Shown: positions 33,532 through 41,904 of the stretch, in pieces
Position numbering within the stretch: the first letter of the stretch is position 1
Layout: each line of letters opens with the position of its first letter
DNA from: Belnapia arida
GTDB taxonomy: Bacteria; Pseudomonadota; Alphaproteobacteria; Acetobacterales; Acetobacteraceae
Direction of reading: 5' to 3'
NCBI RefSeq assembly: GCF_016773205.1
Contig: NZ_JAETWB010000009.1
Coordinates: forward strand, 1-64,000
DNA length: 64,000 bases
Translations under genes and position numbers: made by a program
The notes under the pieces: generated by a model
Told to the model about the DNA's origin: nothing
The model's database searches: none
What the model saw: only the letters and a program-made list of their open reading frames with translations

Positions 33532-34269
33532 GTGCAACGGCTGGAACTGCAGGCGCTTCCCGGCCTGCCGATGGTGCGGGCCGGCGACGACCTCGCCGCG
33601 CTGGTCGAGGCCGGGCTTGCCCGCGCCGGGCTCGCGTTGCGCGGCGATGACGTGCTGGTGCTGGCGCAGAAGATCGTCAGCAAGGCGGAGGGGCGCAGCG
33701 TGGCGCTCGCCTCCGTCACCCCATCGGCCGAGGCACAGGCGCTGGCCGGGCGCGTGCAGAAGGACCCGCGCTTCGTCGAGCTGGTGCTGTCGGAGAGCCA
33801 GCGCGTCGTCCGCGCACGGCCGAACCTGCTGATCGTGCAGCACCGGCTCGGCTTCGTCATGGCGAATGCCGGCATCGACCAGTCCAATCTCGGCGAGGAG
33901 GGCCATGCGCTGCTGCTGCCGCGCGACCCGGACGGCACCGCCGCCGCGCTGGCCGCGCGCCTCGGCTGCCCCGTCGTCATCACCGACAGCTTCGGCCGCG
34001 CCTGGCGCCGTGGCACGGTGGGCGTCGCCATCGGCGCTGCCGGCCTGCCCGCGCTCTGGGACCTGCGCGGACGGCCGGACCTGTTCGGCCGCGCCTTGCA
34101 GGTCAGCATCAGCGGCTTCGCCGACGAGATCGCCGCCGCCGCCTCCCTGCTGCAGGGCCAGGGCGCCGAGGCGCAGCCCGCGGTGCTGGTCCGCGGCCTC
34201 GCCTGGGACGCGCCGCCCAACCCCGCCGCAGAGCTGCTGCGGCCCGAGGCAGAGGATCTGTTCCGATGA
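33532..34269 (+). CDS. cofE: F420-0:gamma-glutamyl ligase CofE (single-domain)
   Basis: CofE adds gamma-linked glutamates to F420-0 using GTP. The 245-residue protein shows GDDVLVLAQKIVSKAEGR near 38-55, the central MANAGIDQSNLGEEG and ITDSFGRAWRRGTVGVAIG. All are highly conserved in CofE. It lacks the C-terminal nitroreductase-like domain that mycobacterial FbiB uses to reduce dehydro-F420. It starts at GTG 33532, 3 bases after fgd, and its end overlaps cofD by ATGA. Confidence 0.93.
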   Translation: MQRLELQALPGLPMVRAGDDLAALVEAGLARAGLALRGDDVLVLAQKIVSKAEGRSVALASVTPSAEAQALAGRVQKDPRFVELVLSESQRVVRARPNLLIVQHRLGFVMANAGIDQSNLGEEGHALLLPRDPDGTAAALAARLGCPVVITDSFGRAWRRGTVGVAIGAAGLPALWDLRGRPDLFGRALQVSISGFADEIAAAASLLQGQGAEAQPAVLVRGLAWDAPPNPAAELLRPEAEDLFR

Positions 34270-35174
34270 TCGTCGCCCTCTCGGGCGGCATCGGCGGCGC
34301 CAAGCTGGCGCTCGGCCTCAGCCATGTCCTGCCGCTTTCGGAGCTGTTGATTGTCGCCAACACGGGCGACGACTTCGAGCATCTCGGCCTCAGCATCTCG
34401 CCCGACATCGACACGCTGACCTATGCGCTGGCCGGGCTCGACAATCAGGAGCTCGGATGGGGCCGCCGCGACGAGACCTGGTCCTTCATGGAGACGCTGG
34501 GGAGCATCGGCGGCGAGACCTGGTTCCGCCTCGGCGACCGCGACCTCGCGCTCCATGTCGAGCGCACGCGCCGCCTCCGCGCCGGCGAGACGCTCAGCGC
34601 CATCACCGCCGGCATCGCCCGCCGCCTCGGCATCGGGCCGCGCATCCTGCCCATGAGCGACGACCCGGTGCGCACCCGCCTCCGGAGCGACGCGGGTTGG
34701 CTCGACTTCCAGCACTGGTTCGTCCGCGACCAGACGCGGCCGCCGGTGCATGCCATCGACTTCGCCGGCGCCGCCGAGGCCCGGCCCAACCCGCTGTTGC
34801 TGGAGGCGCTGCGGTCGCGCCCACGCGCCGTGGTGATCTGCCCCTCCAACCCATTCATCAGCATCGAGCCGATCCTCGCCGTCCCCGGCCTCCGCGCCGC
34901 CATCGCGGCCTGCGGCGCCCCGGTCGTCGCCGTCTCTCCGATCATCGCCGGGCAGGCGGTGAAGGGGCCAACGGCGCGCATGTTCGAACAGACGGGGATG
35001 GTGCCGAGCGCCGCCGCCGTCGCCGCCCGCTATGCCGGGCTGCTGACGCATTACGTCATGGAGCCGGAAGATGACGCGGCGGGCATCGAGGCGCAGGTCA
35101 TCCGCGCACCGACGCTGATGCGGAGCCTCAAGGACAAGATCGCCCTCGCTCGGGTGGTGCTGAGCGCGGCATGA
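34266..35174 (+). CDS. cofD: 2-phospho-L-lactate transferase CofD (FbiA)
   Basis: CofD joins the activated phospholactyl-type side chain to FO, giving F420-0 or its dehydro form. The 302-residue protein begins MIVALSGGIGGAKLALGL and has VANTGDDFEHLGLSISPDID, TDEET-like RRDETWSFMETL, then ICPSNPFISIEPILAVPG and SPIIAGQAVKGP. These form the active-site loops of the family. The reading frame is linked by 4-base overlaps to cofE upstream and cofC downstream. Confidence 0.95.
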   Translation: MIVALSGGIGGAKLALGLSHVLPLSELLIVANTGDDFEHLGLSISPDIDTLTYALAGLDNQELGWGRRDETWSFMETLGSIGGETWFRLGDRDLALHVERTRRLRAGETLSAITAGIARRLGIGPRILPMSDDPVRTRLRSDAGWLDFQHWFVRDQTRPPVHAIDFAGAAEARPNPLLLEALRSRPRAVVICPSNPFISIEPILAVPGLRAAIAACGAPVVAVSPIIAGQAVKGPTARMFEQTGMVPSAAAVAARYAGLLTHYVMEPEDDAAGIEAQVIRAPTLMRSLKDKIALARVVLSAA

Positions 35175-35827
35175 TCTGGGCCATCCTCCCGGTGAAGGAA
35201 CTGGAGGGCGCGAAGCAGCGCCTCTCCCCGGCGCTGACGCCGGCGCTGCGCGTGGCACTGATGCAGGTGATGATCGGCGAGGTGCTGGCGGCGCTGACGG
35301 CGGCACGGGGCCTCGCCGGTGTCGCGCTGGTGACGCTCGACCCCTGGGCCACCGACCTCGCCCGCCGCAGCGGCGCCCGCGTGCTGACCGAGGGCGCGCG
35401 CAACGGCCATACCGGCAGCGTCACCGCCGCCGCGCGGCTGCTGGCCGCCGAGGGCGCGCAGGGCATCCTCACCCTGCCCGGCGACATCCCCGCCGTGACG
35501 CCCGCCGAGATCGAGGCGGTGCTCGCTGTTCATGGCGAGGCGCCGGCCTTCACCATCGCGCCCGCGCATGACGAGCTGGGCTCGAATGCCGTGGCGATGT
35601 CGCCGCCGCTCGCCGTGCCGCTGCGCTTCGGCGAGGACAGCTACGTCCCGCACCTCGCCGCGGCCCGCGCCCAGGGTATCGAGCCGCGCATCGTCCCGCT
35701 GCCGGGCATCGGGATGGATATCGACCATCCCGCCGACCTCGTCAGCTTCGCCCGCCTGCCCGAAGCGAGGGGCACGCGGACGCTGGCCTTCCTACGCGAG
35801 TGCGGCCTCACTCCCCCCACGCGGTAG
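35171..35827 (+). CDS. cofC: 2-phospho-L-lactate guanylyltransferase CofC (FbiD)
   Basis: CofC activates a three-carbon phosphoacid with GTP for CofD. The 218-residue nucleotidyltransferase has WAILPVKELEGAKQRLSP at the start (the PVK...K.RL substrate and NTP site), TEGARNGHTGSVTAAA, LPGDIPAVTP and the GIGMDIDHPADL tail. Whether it takes phosphoenolpyruvate, 3-phosphoglycerate or 2-phospholactate cannot be read by eye. It overlaps cofD by ATGA and is the last gene of the plus-strand F420 operon. Confidence 0.93.
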   Translation: MIWAILPVKELEGAKQRLSPALTPALRVALMQVMIGEVLAALTAARGLAGVALVTLDPWATDLARRSGARVLTEGARNGHTGSVTAAARLLAAEGAQGILTLPGDIPAVTPAEIEAVLAVHGEAPAFTIAPAHDELGSNAVAMSPPLAVPLRFGEDSYVPHLAAARAQGIEPRIVPLPGIGMDIDHPADLVSFARLPEARGTRTLAFLRECGLTPPTR

Positions 35828-35833
35828 CGCGCT

Positions 35834-36820
35834 TTACTCCATAGTCGCGCCGGACTCCTCGACCAGCTTCTGCCAGACCTTCTCCTGCGCGCGCATGTAC
35901 TCGCCATAGGCGGCCGGCGTCTCGTCGGCGACGGGGGTGAAGCCGATCGGCTCCATCTTGCCGCGGAAGGCGTCGCTCTTCACCACCTGGGTCAGCGCCC
36001 GGTGCAGGGTGGCGATGCGGTCGGCCGGCGTGCCCGCCGTGGCATTAATGGCGTACCAGCTTTGCATGTCGATGTTGGCGCCCGGCAGCAGCTCCTTCAT
36101 CGACGGCACGTCGCGCAGCTCCGGCACATAGGTAATGCGCTCGGCGCTGCCGACGGCGAGCGGGCGGAAGGCGCCCTCGCGGATATTGGCGATCGCCGCC
36201 GGGATCACGTCGAACATCATGTCGATGTTGCCCGCCAGCAGGTCCTGGAAGGCCGGCCCGCCGCCGCGATAGGGAACGTGGGTGATGTCGACGCCCGCCG
36301 CGCGCTTCACCGATTCGATGGTGAGATGGCTGACGGTGCCGGTGCCGGAGGAGCCCATGGTGAGCTTGCCCGGGTCCTTCTTCGCCGCCGCCATCAGCTC
36401 CTGGAAGCTCTTGTAGGGGCTGCGGCCGTTGACGATCAGCACCACCGTGCCCGTCGTCACCCGCGTGACCGGCGCCAGGTCGCGCATCGGGTCGAGCGGC
36501 ATGGAGCGGCGGAAGAGGAATTTGTTGGCGCAGAGGATGTTCGCCGAGCCGAGCAGCAGCGAGTAGCCGTCCTTCTCCGACTTGGCCACCACATCGGCGC
36601 CGAGGTTGCCGCCGGCGCCGCCACGGTTGTCGACGACTACGTTCTGGCCGAGCACCGGCTGCAGCTGCTCGGCCAGCAGCCGCCCGGTGAGGTCCACCGC
36701 CCCGCCCGGGGCGAATGGCACGACGATGCGGAGGGCGCGGTCCGGAAAGCCCTGGGCGCGGGCAGCGAGAGCGGGCAGGCTGAGGGCGGCGGCCGTCAGC
36801 AGCAGGCGACGATGGGGCAT
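35834..36820 (-). CDS. Bug-family tripartite tricarboxylate receptor
   Basis: The 328-residue periplasmic solute-binding protein has a signal peptide (MPHRRLLLTAAALSLPALAARA). The TctC/Bug signatures are IVVPFAPGGAVDLTGRLLAE, VVDNRGGAGGNLGADVVAK and VPYRGGGPAFQDLLAGNID. These receptors bind carboxylates or related acids and often function without their own permease. It lies between cofC and fbiC, convergent with cofC by 6 bases. It looks like an insertion into the F420 locus rather than part of it. No TctAB genes are near. Confidence 0.9.
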   Translation of the reverse strand: MPHRRLLLTAAALSLPALAARAQGFPDRALRIVVPFAPGGAVDLTGRLLAEQLQPVLGQNVVVDNRGGAGGNLGADVVAKSEKDGYSLLLGSANILCANKFLFRRSMPLDPMRDLAPVTRVTTGTVVLIVNGRSPYKSFQELMAAAKKDPGKLTMGSSGTGTVSHLTIESVKRAAGVDITHVPYRGGGPAFQDLLAGNIDMMFDVIPAAIANIREGAFRPLAVGSAERITYVPELRDVPSMKELLPGANIDMQSWYAINATAGTPADRIATLHRALTQVVKSDAFRGKMEPIGFTPVADETPAAYGEYMRAQEKVWQKLVEESGATME

Positions 36821-36875
36821 CGGTTTCTCCGGTAGGGGGTTACGCCCCCTTAACGCAGAACCCTCGGAAAATCGA

Positions 36876-39221
36876 TCAGCCCCCCACCGCCTCCCGCCGG
36901 CGCGGTGCCGTCTGCACCACCGGTGCCAGCTCCGCCGCCTCGAAGGCCGCCCGCCGCCGCGCCTGCGGCACCGGGCCGTAGAGCGTCGTCCGCTGCTCGG
37001 GCAGGCGGCCGATGGAGCGGATCAGCGCCTCCATCGCCTCGGGCGGATACTCCTGCCCGTGCTGGGTGCCGGCAGCGCGGCTGATGCTCTCGTTCATCAG
37101 CGTCCCGCCCAGGTCGTTCGCCCCGGCCTGCAGGGCGAGCGCCGCGCCTTGCGGGCCCATCTTCACCCAGCTCGTCTGGATGTTGGGGACGAGCGGATGC
37201 AGCGCGAGCCGCGCGACGCTGTGCATCAGCACGGCCTCGCGGAAGGTCGGGCCGCGCCTCGCGCGGCCCTTCAGATACATCGGCGCCTCCATGGCGACGA
37301 AGGGCAGGGGGACGAATTCGGTGAAGCCGCCCGTCTCCGCCTGCAGGTCGCGCAGCGCCAGCAGGTGCCGCGCCCAGTTCAGCGGCCCCTCGACATGGCC
37401 GAACATGATCGTCGCCGTGGTGCGGAGGCCGAGGCCGTGCGCCGCCCGCGCGACGGCCAGCCACTCGGCGGTGTTCACCTTGTCCGGGCAGATGACGGCG
37501 CGGATCTCGTCGTCGAGGATCTCCGCCGCCGTCCCCGGCAGCGTGCCGAGCCCCGCCGATTTCAGCCGCGCCAGGTACTCGGTCAGCGTGAGGCCGAGCG
37601 TCGCCGCGCCCTGCGTCACCTCGAGCGGCGAGAAGGCGTGGATGTGCATCTCCGGCAACACGGCGCGGATCGCCTGGCAGATCGCCTCGTAGGTCGCGCC
37701 GGTGTAGTCGGGGTGGATGCCGCCCTGCAGGCAGACCTCGGTCGCGCCGCGGTCCCAGGCCTCGACGGCGCGGCGGACGATCTCGCCATGGTCGAGGTCA
37801 TAGGCCGGGCCGCGCAGCGCTTCGTGCGTCCGCCCCTTGCTGAAGGCGCAGAAGGTGCAGCGATAGGTGCAGATGTTGGTGTAGTTGATGTTGCGGTTGA
37901 CGACATAGCGCACCGTCTCGCCGGAGACCGCGATGCGCAGCGCATCCGCCGCCCGCGTCACATGGGCGAAGTCGGCGTCGCGCGCGGCGAACAGCCGCAT
38001 CATGGCCGCCGGCTCCAGCCGTCCGCCGCCCGCTGCGCGCTCGACATCGCGCGCCAGCGCGGCATCCGCTTCCGCCAAGCGCGGCGCCGGCAGCGCCGGC
38101 GGCGTCACCTCGCCCGGCGACCAGCGATCCTCCCGCGCCCAGCCCCCGGCATCGCTCGCCTGGCGCAGCCGCGGCGCGACGCCGGGGTCGATCCATTCCT
38201 CCGCCGCGCGGACATAGGCGGGATAGGCCGGCAGCCGCTGCACCAGCACCTTGCCCGCCTCCGCGGTGCGCGCCGCCAGCGCCTCGACCTCCGGCCAGGG
38301 CGCCTCCGGGTTCACGTGGTCGGGGGTGACGGGCGAGACGCCGCCCCAGTCGTTCAGCCCCGCCGCGACGAGTTGCTGATAGACGCCCGGCGAGAGGTTG
38401 GGCGGCGCCTGAAGGTTCATCGCCGGCCCGAGCAGGATGCGCGCGACCGCGATGGTCCAGAGCAGGTCGTCGAGGTCCGGTTCCTCGGCGCCAGCCGCCT
38501 TCGTGCCCGGCTTCGCCCGGAAATTCTGGACGATGACTTCCTGGATGTGGCCATGCTCGGCCTGCAGCGCAGCGATCGCCTGCAGCGCCTCGATCCGCTC
38601 CTCCCGCGTCTCGCCGATGCCGATCAGGATGCCGGTGGTGAAGGGCACGCGCAGCTCGCCCGCCATCCGCAGCACGCCGAGGCGGAGCGCCGGGTCCTTG
38701 TCCGGGCTGCCGTAATGCACGCCGCCCGGGGCACAGAGCCGGGCGCTGGTGCTCTCCAGCATCACGCCTTGGCTCGCCGTCACCGCGCGGAGGGATGCGA
38801 TCTCCTCCCGCGTCATCACGCCGGGATTGGCATGCGGCAGCAGCCCGGTCTCTTTCAGCACCAGGGCGCACATGGCGGTGAGGTAGTCGATGGTGCTGGC
38901 GTAACCCAGCGCCTCCAGCGCCTCCCTCGCCGCCGGCCAGCGCAGCTCCGGCTTGTCGCCGAGGGTGAACAGCGCCTCGGTGCAGCCCGCCGCAGCGCCG
39001 GCGCGGGCGATCGCCAGCACCTCCTCCGGCGTCAGGTAGGGGTTGCGCCCCTTCTGCGGCTTCTCGGCGAAGGTGCAGTAGTGGCAGACGTCGCGGCACA
39101 GCTTGGTCAGCGGAATGAAGACCTTCCGCGAGTAGGACAACAGCCGTCCATGGCCCGCATCGCGCAAGGCCGCGGCCTCCGCCATCAGCGCCGCCAGCGG
39201 CCGGTTCAGAAGCGCATCCAT
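36876..39221 (-). CDS. fbiC: FO synthase, fused CofG-CofH (FbiC)
   Basis: FO synthase makes the deazaflavin FO from tyrosine and 5-amino-6-ribitylaminouracil with two radical-SAM centres. The 781-residue protein has an N-terminal CofG half with the cluster motif CRDVCHYC (Cys42, 46, 49). Its C-terminal CofH half has CTYRCTFC (Cys451, 455, 458). Fusion as one chain is the actinobacterial FbiC form; archaea use two proteins. The ATG at 39221 has AAGGGTG upstream. It is divergent from two LLM enzymes, and the 86-base gap at 39222-39307 must carry promoters for both. Confidence 0.96.
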   Translation of the reverse strand: MDALLNRPLAALMAEAAALRDAGHGRLLSYSRKVFIPLTKLCRDVCHYCTFAEKPQKGRNPYLTPEEVLAIARAGAAAGCTEALFTLGDKPELRWPAAREALEALGYASTIDYLTAMCALVLKETGLLPHANPGVMTREEIASLRAVTASQGVMLESTSARLCAPGGVHYGSPDKDPALRLGVLRMAGELRVPFTTGILIGIGETREERIEALQAIAALQAEHGHIQEVIVQNFRAKPGTKAAGAEEPDLDDLLWTIAVARILLGPAMNLQAPPNLSPGVYQQLVAAGLNDWGGVSPVTPDHVNPEAPWPEVEALAARTAEAGKVLVQRLPAYPAYVRAAEEWIDPGVAPRLRQASDAGGWAREDRWSPGEVTPPALPAPRLAEADAALARDVERAAGGGRLEPAAMMRLFAARDADFAHVTRAADALRIAVSGETVRYVVNRNINYTNICTYRCTFCAFSKGRTHEALRGPAYDLDHGEIVRRAVEAWDRGATEVCLQGGIHPDYTGATYEAICQAIRAVLPEMHIHAFSPLEVTQGAATLGLTLTEYLARLKSAGLGTLPGTAAEILDDEIRAVICPDKVNTAEWLAVARAAHGLGLRTTATIMFGHVEGPLNWARHLLALRDLQAETGGFTEFVPLPFVAMEAPMYLKGRARRGPTFREAVLMHSVARLALHPLVPNIQTSWVKMGPQGAALALQAGANDLGGTLMNESISRAAGTQHGQEYPPEAMEALIRSIGRLPEQRTTLYGPVPQARRRAAFEAAELAPVVQTAPRRREAVGG

Positions 39222-39307
39222 CCCGTCACCCTTGCCCGTCCCGCGGGCTCGCCGCATCCTGTGGCAGAGGCCCGGGGGACGCAACGCCGGGAGGAGGAAA
39301 CCGACCC

Positions 39308-40258
39308 ATGCAGATCGGCTTCAGTGCGCCGAGCGGCGGACCGCTGGCGACGCCCGAGGCGCTGACCCGCCTGGCCCAGGGCGCCGAGGCGCTCGGCTTC
39401 CACTATGCGACCGTCAGCGACCATGTGGTGATCCCGCGCGAGATCGGAGCGAAGTACCCCTACACCGACAGCGGCGAATTCCCCGCCAGCAGCCGCGGCG
39501 AGCGGCACGAGCTGCTGACCCAGGCGATGTTCCTCGCCGCCCGGACGGAGCGGTTGCGCATCGTCACCTCGGTGATGGTCGTTCCGCACCGGCCGGCGAT
39601 GCTGACGGCGAAGATCCTCTCGACCATCGACGTGCTCTCGGGCGGGCGCCTCACCGTCGGCATCGGCGCCGGCTGGCTGCGCGAGGAGTTCGAGGCCCTG
39701 CAGGCGCCCGATTTCGACGCCCGCGGCCGGGTGACGGACGAGTACATCCTCGCCGCCCGCGAGCTCTGGACGGAGGAGGACCCGCGCTTCGAGGGCGAGT
39801 TCGTCCGATTCGGCAATGTCGGCTTCGCGCCGAAGCCGGTGCAGAACCCGCTGCCCGTCTGGATCGGCGGCGAGAGCGGGCCGGCGCTGCGCCGCGCCGC
39901 CCGCCTCGGCGACGGCTGGTACCCGATCGGCACCAACCCCTCGCACCCGCTCGACAGCCTGGCCCGCTACCGCGCCGCGGTCGACAAGCTGCACGGCCTG
40001 ACCCGCGCCGCCGGCCGCGACCCGGCCGCGATGGCGCTCGCCTATCGCGTGCAGAAATACGGGCCGGAGGTGCCCGCGCAGGCCGGCGACGGCGAGCGCC
40101 GCCTGTTCTCCGGCCAGCCGGGCGAGATCGCGGCCGACCTTCGCGCCTTGAAGGAGGCCGGCGTCGGGGCCGTCGACCTCACCTTCCCCGGCGGGACGGC
40201 GGAGGAGGCGCTCGACGCCATGCGCGCCTTCCGCGACACCATCCTGGCCAAGGTCTGA
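39308..40258 (+). CDS. LLM-class F420-type oxidoreductase (Rv2161c-like)
   Basis: The 316-residue protein starts MQIGFSAPSGGPLATPEALT and carries YATVSDHVVIPREIGAKYPY, RTERLRIVTSVMVVPHRPAM and GRLTVGIGAGWLREEFEAL. These fit the F420-dependent group typified by Rv2161c. The substrate is unknown; relatives act on alkenes of conjugated systems. GGAGGAGG lies upstream of the ATG. It is the first gene of a two-gene unit, divergent from fbiC, which supports use of F420. Confidence 0.87.
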   Translation: MQIGFSAPSGGPLATPEALTRLAQGAEALGFHYATVSDHVVIPREIGAKYPYTDSGEFPASSRGERHELLTQAMFLAARTERLRIVTSVMVVPHRPAMLTAKILSTIDVLSGGRLTVGIGAGWLREEFEALQAPDFDARGRVTDEYILAARELWTEEDPRFEGEFVRFGNVGFAPKPVQNPLPVWIGGESGPALRRAARLGDGWYPIGTNPSHPLDSLARYRAAVDKLHGLTRAAGRDPAAMALAYRVQKYGPEVPAQAGDGERRLFSGQPGEIAADLRALKEAGVGAVDLTFPGGTAEEALDAMRAFRDTILAKV

Positions 40259-40263
40259 CCGCG

Positions 40264-41301
40264 ATGAAGCTCGGCATCACCATCGGCATGATCCGCGGCC
40301 AGAAGCCGCAGCTCGAGATGGACCTCGTGCTGGAGGCGGAGCGCCTCGGCTTCGACGCCGTCTGGTGCGGCGAATCCTACGGCACGGATGCCGTCACGCC
40401 CATCGCCTTCGTGCTCGCCCGCACCACGCGCATCAAGGCGGGCACCGGAATCATGCAGATGCCGGCGCGCACGCCGACCTGCGCGGCGATGACGGCGATG
40501 ACGCTCCAGGCGCTGTCGGGCAACCGCTTCCTCTGCGGCATCGGCCCCTCGGGCCCGCAGGTGGTGGAGGGATGGCACGGCCAGCCCAACGGCAAGCCGC
40601 TCGGCCGCACGCGGGAATATGTCGAGATCATCCGCGCCATCCTGGCGCGCGAAAAGCCGCTCGAGCATGAGGGCGAGCACTACCAGATCCCCTACAAGGG
40701 GCCCGGCGCCACCGGCCTCGGCAAGCCGCTGCGCAGCATCATCCACGGCGACCCCGCGCTGCCGATCTACACCGCCTCCATCACCCCGGGCGGGATGCGC
40801 CTCTCGGGCGAGATCGCAGAGGGCAACCTGCCGATCTTCATGTCGCCCGAAGCCGCCGATGCGGTGGTGGGCCCGACGCAGGAGGGCATGGCGAAATCCG
40901 GCCGCAGCCTCCAGGGCTACGACATCGCGCCCTACACCAAGATCCGCCTCGGCAACGACCTCCAGGCCTGCCGCGATGCGGTGAAGCCGGAGCTCGCGCT
41001 CTACATCGGTGGCATGGGGGCGAGGGGGAAGAATTTCTACAACGACTACTGCAAGCGCCTCGGCTACCCGGACGCGGCGATGGCGATCCAGGACGCCTTC
41101 CTCGACGGCCGCAAGGCGGAGGCGGCCGCCGCGGTGCCCGACAAGCTGGTGGACGAGATCGCCCTCGTCGGCCCGGCCGACCGCATCCGCGGCCGTTTGC
41201 AAGACTGGAAGGCGGTGGCAAAGGAGGGCAAGGTCGGCACCCTCGTCCTCACCGGCGCGACGCCCGAGGCGCTGCGCGTCGCGGCGGAGGCCGTGCTCTA
41301 G
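40264..41301 (+). CDS. LLM-class F420-type oxidoreductase (Rv3520c-like)
   Basis: The 345-residue barrel protein starts MKLGITIGMIRGQKPQLEMD. It has DAVWCGESYGTDAVTPIAFV, TGIMQMPARTPTCAAMTAMT and GIGPSGPQVVEGWHGQPNGK, the pattern of the Rv3520c group. That group is larger than other LLM types. It starts 5 bases after the previous LLM gene and is probably cotranscribed with it. Its stop shares bases with the convergent coq7 gene (CTAG, 41298-41301). Confidence 0.87.
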   Translation: MKLGITIGMIRGQKPQLEMDLVLEAERLGFDAVWCGESYGTDAVTPIAFVLARTTRIKAGTGIMQMPARTPTCAAMTAMTLQALSGNRFLCGIGPSGPQVVEGWHGQPNGKPLGRTREYVEIIRAILAREKPLEHEGEHYQIPYKGPGATGLGKPLRSIIHGDPALPIYTASITPGGMRLSGEIAEGNLPIFMSPEAADAVVGPTQEGMAKSGRSLQGYDIAPYTKIRLGNDLQACRDAVKPELALYIGGMGARGKNFYNDYCKRLGYPDAAMAIQDAFLDGRKAEAAAAVPDKLVDEIALVGPADRIRGRLQDWKAVAKEGKVGTLVLTGATPEALRVAAEAVL

Positions 41302-41864
41302 ATCCGTCGTGCCGCGGCCACGGCCGCGGCGCTGCCCCGCCCGACGAGGCCGCCCCAGAGGCGGGCCAGCCATCCGCGGCCGGCGCCGAGCAGCTCCGCC
41401 GCCTCGTCCCGGTGCTCGACCTCCTCCAGCCGGCACTGCTCCAGCAGCGCCCGCAGCGCGCCCGCCTCGCCGGCCGCGGGCAGCCGCTCGATCTGCTCCC
41501 GGTAGTGGTGATCGACGAAGGTCTCGACCGCCTCGATCGTCACCTGCACCGCCGCCGGCCCAACCAGCGCCGGCAGCGCCCCGGTCAGCCATCCCGCCAC
41601 GCGCCAGATCGGCAGCAGCCGGCTGCGCTGCGCGGGCGGCAGCATCGCCTCAAGCAGGCGCAGGTGCCCCGCCTCCGTCTCCAGGTGCCGGGAGGCGAAG
41701 GCGCGCACCGCCGGGTCGCGCGAGCATGCCAGGATGCCGCGATAGATCATCACCGCCCCCGTCTCGCCGGCATGGTCGGAGCGGAGGTCGCCAACCAGCA
41801 GCGGGTGGCTCGTGGCGAGCCGCGTGACGGCGGCATCATCGAGGGTCGGGGCGGGCAGGTCCAT
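41298..41864 (-). CDS. coq7: COQ7-type demethoxyubiquinone hydroxylase
   Basis: COQ7 hydroxylates demethoxyubiquinone in ubiquinone synthesis at the membrane. The 188-residue di-iron protein has ligands in two repeats: Glu34, Glu64 and His67 (ETEAGH), then Glu114 and Glu148/His151 (EEVEHRDEA). A hydrophobic stretch (WLTGALPALVGPAAVQ) lies between. It is a housekeeping gene inside the F420 region, which argues that the F420 genes were added around a resident gene, or that the region was assembled stepwise. Confidence 0.92.
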   Translation of the reverse strand: MDLPAPTLDDAAVTRLATSHPLLVGDLRSDHAGETGAVMIYRGILACSRDPAVRAFASRHLETEAGHLRLLEAMLPPAQRSRLLPIWRVAGWLTGALPALVGPAAVQVTIEAVETFVDHHYREQIERLPAAGEAGALRALLEQCRLEEVEHRDEAAELLGAGRGWLARLWGGLVGRGSAAAVAAARRI

Positions 41865-41904
41865 CCAGCGCAGATGGCACCGCACGCTGCCGCAACAAGC
41901 CCCG

